Virus record (IMG/VR): IMGVR_UViG_3300034683_000092
Coordinates: 32,584-96,583 of that record
Strand: one strand, 5' to 3'
Length of the DNA: 64,000 nucleotides
Source: a virus
Shown piece by piece: positions 63,075 through 64,000 of this stretch; within the stretch, counting starts at the first letter, position 1, and every line of letters starts with the position of its first letter. A program made the position numbers and the translations under genes. Under the pieces are notes generated by a model. It ran no database searches, was not told the DNA's origin, and saw only the letters and a program-made list of their open reading frames with translations.

Positions 63075-64000
63075 TTAAATTGTTCCCTCAAAATAATAAC
63101 CTCTATCCTGGAGTATAACCACATCTGTAAGAGGTAACTCAGATCGATCTACTTTTTCCAAGACGTTAATCAAATATTGATAGCTACCACAGAGGAATAA
63201 TTTTTCACCTCTGTATAGTATCTGCATATCTACACGCATTCGATCATTCTTGATAGATGGTAATATGCGATAATCAAGAATCTCAATTTTTTCGCCTACA
63301 ACTTTATCAATCTTGACCTTACGGCCGTCAAATGGCCGCTCTATTTTTATCCCTAAATTAGCTAAACTACCCATGTGATTATTATCATTTGTAATTGTTT
63401 TATCAATTAAATTACGGCTGTTACAATGCTTCATAATGCCCATATAGCTAGCCATTGAGGTTGGACTATGACGTTTCTTTATCATAGACTTTTTAATACT
63501 TTTCCTCACTTTTGTGTAGCCTGGAAAAAACACATAACCTCCCATATCAATGCCATCTTTAACACGACCTATTCTTCGGTTTTCCTTTAGTTCTAGTTTC
63601 AGATTGTACCATAAAAAGTTTCCAATGCCCCACATTATACGATGTAAGTCCTGTTTTGAATCTGATAATATTAGCATATCATCGGCATATCTAAAGTAAT
63701 GTTTAACTCTTAATTCTTGCTTAATATATCTATCAAGCGAACGAAGTATAACATGACTAAGCAACTGAGAGTCTGGACTACCGATTAACAATCCCTTATG
63801 ACTATAATTCATTTCGTCAAGTAACCAAAGCAACTCTTTATCCTTGCAATCACGCCTGTAACATAATGCCAATACATCATTATCAACTGATTCATAGAAC
63901 TTTTTAATATCTAATTTCAAATAATAAACCGACTCTGGTAATAAGATAGCTCTTTTTATCTTTTTGTTCATATTGTATACTTTGTTTCGGCTTGTAATGC
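63075..64000 (-). CDS. Reverse transcriptase, DGR-type, 5' end outside window
   Basis: The frame stays open to the right edge, so the N-terminus is missing; an internal ATG is at 63971. Counting from that ATG: motif A YYLKLDIKKFYESVD (D21), a DGR-style IGSPDSQLL (63-71) where group II intron RTs have QGGxxSP, and motif C FRYADDML (YADD 95-98). The late segment SPTSMASYMGIMKHCNSRNL is also characteristic of RTs from Bacteroidota diversity-generating retroelements. No template repeat is visible in the window. Confidence 0.85.
   Translation of the reverse strand, partial: ITSRNKVYNMNKKIKRAILLPESVYYLKLDIKKFYESVDNDVLALCYRRDCKDKELLWLLDEMNYSHKGLLIGSPDSQLLSHVILRSLDRYIKQELRVKHYFRYADDMLILSDSKQDLHRIMWGIGNFLWYNLKLELKENRRIGRVKDGIDMGGYVFFPGYTKVRKSIKKSMIKKRHSPTSMASYMGIMKHCNSRNLIDKTITNDNNHMGSLANLGIKIERPFDGRKVKIDKVVGEKIEILDYRILPSIKNDRMRVDMQILYRGEKLFLCGSYQYLINVLEKVDRSELPLTDVVILQDRGYYFEGTI

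Noticed and set aside
60564-64000. A Y1 transposase (TnpA) of IS200/IS605 type
   Set aside because: No ORF with the HUH motif is visible in the window; the element is probably mobilised in trans or is immobile.
1-64000. CRISPR array
   Set aside because: No series of regularly spaced repeats was seen; the only tandem repeats are the 9-base units at 7723-7755.

Overview
The window is about half or two thirds of a crAss-like (Crassvirales) bacteriophage genome whose host is probably a gut Bacteroidota. Four things point there. A giant minus-strand virion protein carries the DFDVD metal-binding motif of the crAss-type two-barrel RNA polymerase. It follows a typical crAss-like block of connector, muzzle and cargo genes. 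A divergent plus-strand early/replication block meets this late block at a bidirectional terminator. The DNA is AT-rich, with short ATGA gene overlaps, no clear Shine-Dalgarno sites and a Bacteroides-like TAnnTTTG motif. Genes end at TAA, TGA and TAG, and long ORFs are uninterrupted, so the standard bacterial code is in use.

Layout: (1) 1-10 kb, plus strand: many small, mostly unknown early genes, a tRNA-like sequence with a strange middle, a C-type-lectin-like protein of the kind diversified by DGRs, a probable structured RNA with a strong terminator, and three neighbours sharing a DEIGD motif. (2) 10-15 kb: replication genes: possible helicase loader, DnaB-type helicase, a RecA/Sak4-like ATPase split by a 285-nt group I intron, SSB and primase. 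(3) 15-22 kb: a seven-gene amide-bond chemistry cluster: ATP-grasp ligase, class I and class II glutamine amidotransferases, two GS-like amidoligases and two paralogous unknown proteins. (4) 22-31 kb: two PD-(D/E)XK nucleases, a membrane-anchored retropepsin-like protease, a short family B DNA polymerase with a degenerate exonuclease region, ThyX, a nucleotide diphosphohydrolase-like protein, two metallophosphoesterases and an HD-like protein. (5) 31-60.6 kb, minus strand: RNA polymerase (3897 aa), a helicase-containing cargo protein (2586 aa), two further cargo candidates, a muzzle-type protein (1511 aa) and three connector candidates. (6) 60.6-62.1 kb: an IscB RNA-guided nuclease with its omega RNA, inserted just upstream of a connector gene start. 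(7) 62.2-64 kb: a HExxH protein, a small unknown protein and a reverse transcriptase of the DGR type running off the window.

How it fits together: the virion probably injects its own RNA polymerase and cargo proteins, which transcribe the early block. The replication genes copy the genome, ThyX and nucleotide enzymes supply precursors, and the amidoligase cluster probably makes or attaches a peptide-like product of unknown target. The IscB element, the group I intron and the RT are mobile or diversity-generating guests. The portal, major capsid and terminase genes are not in the window.
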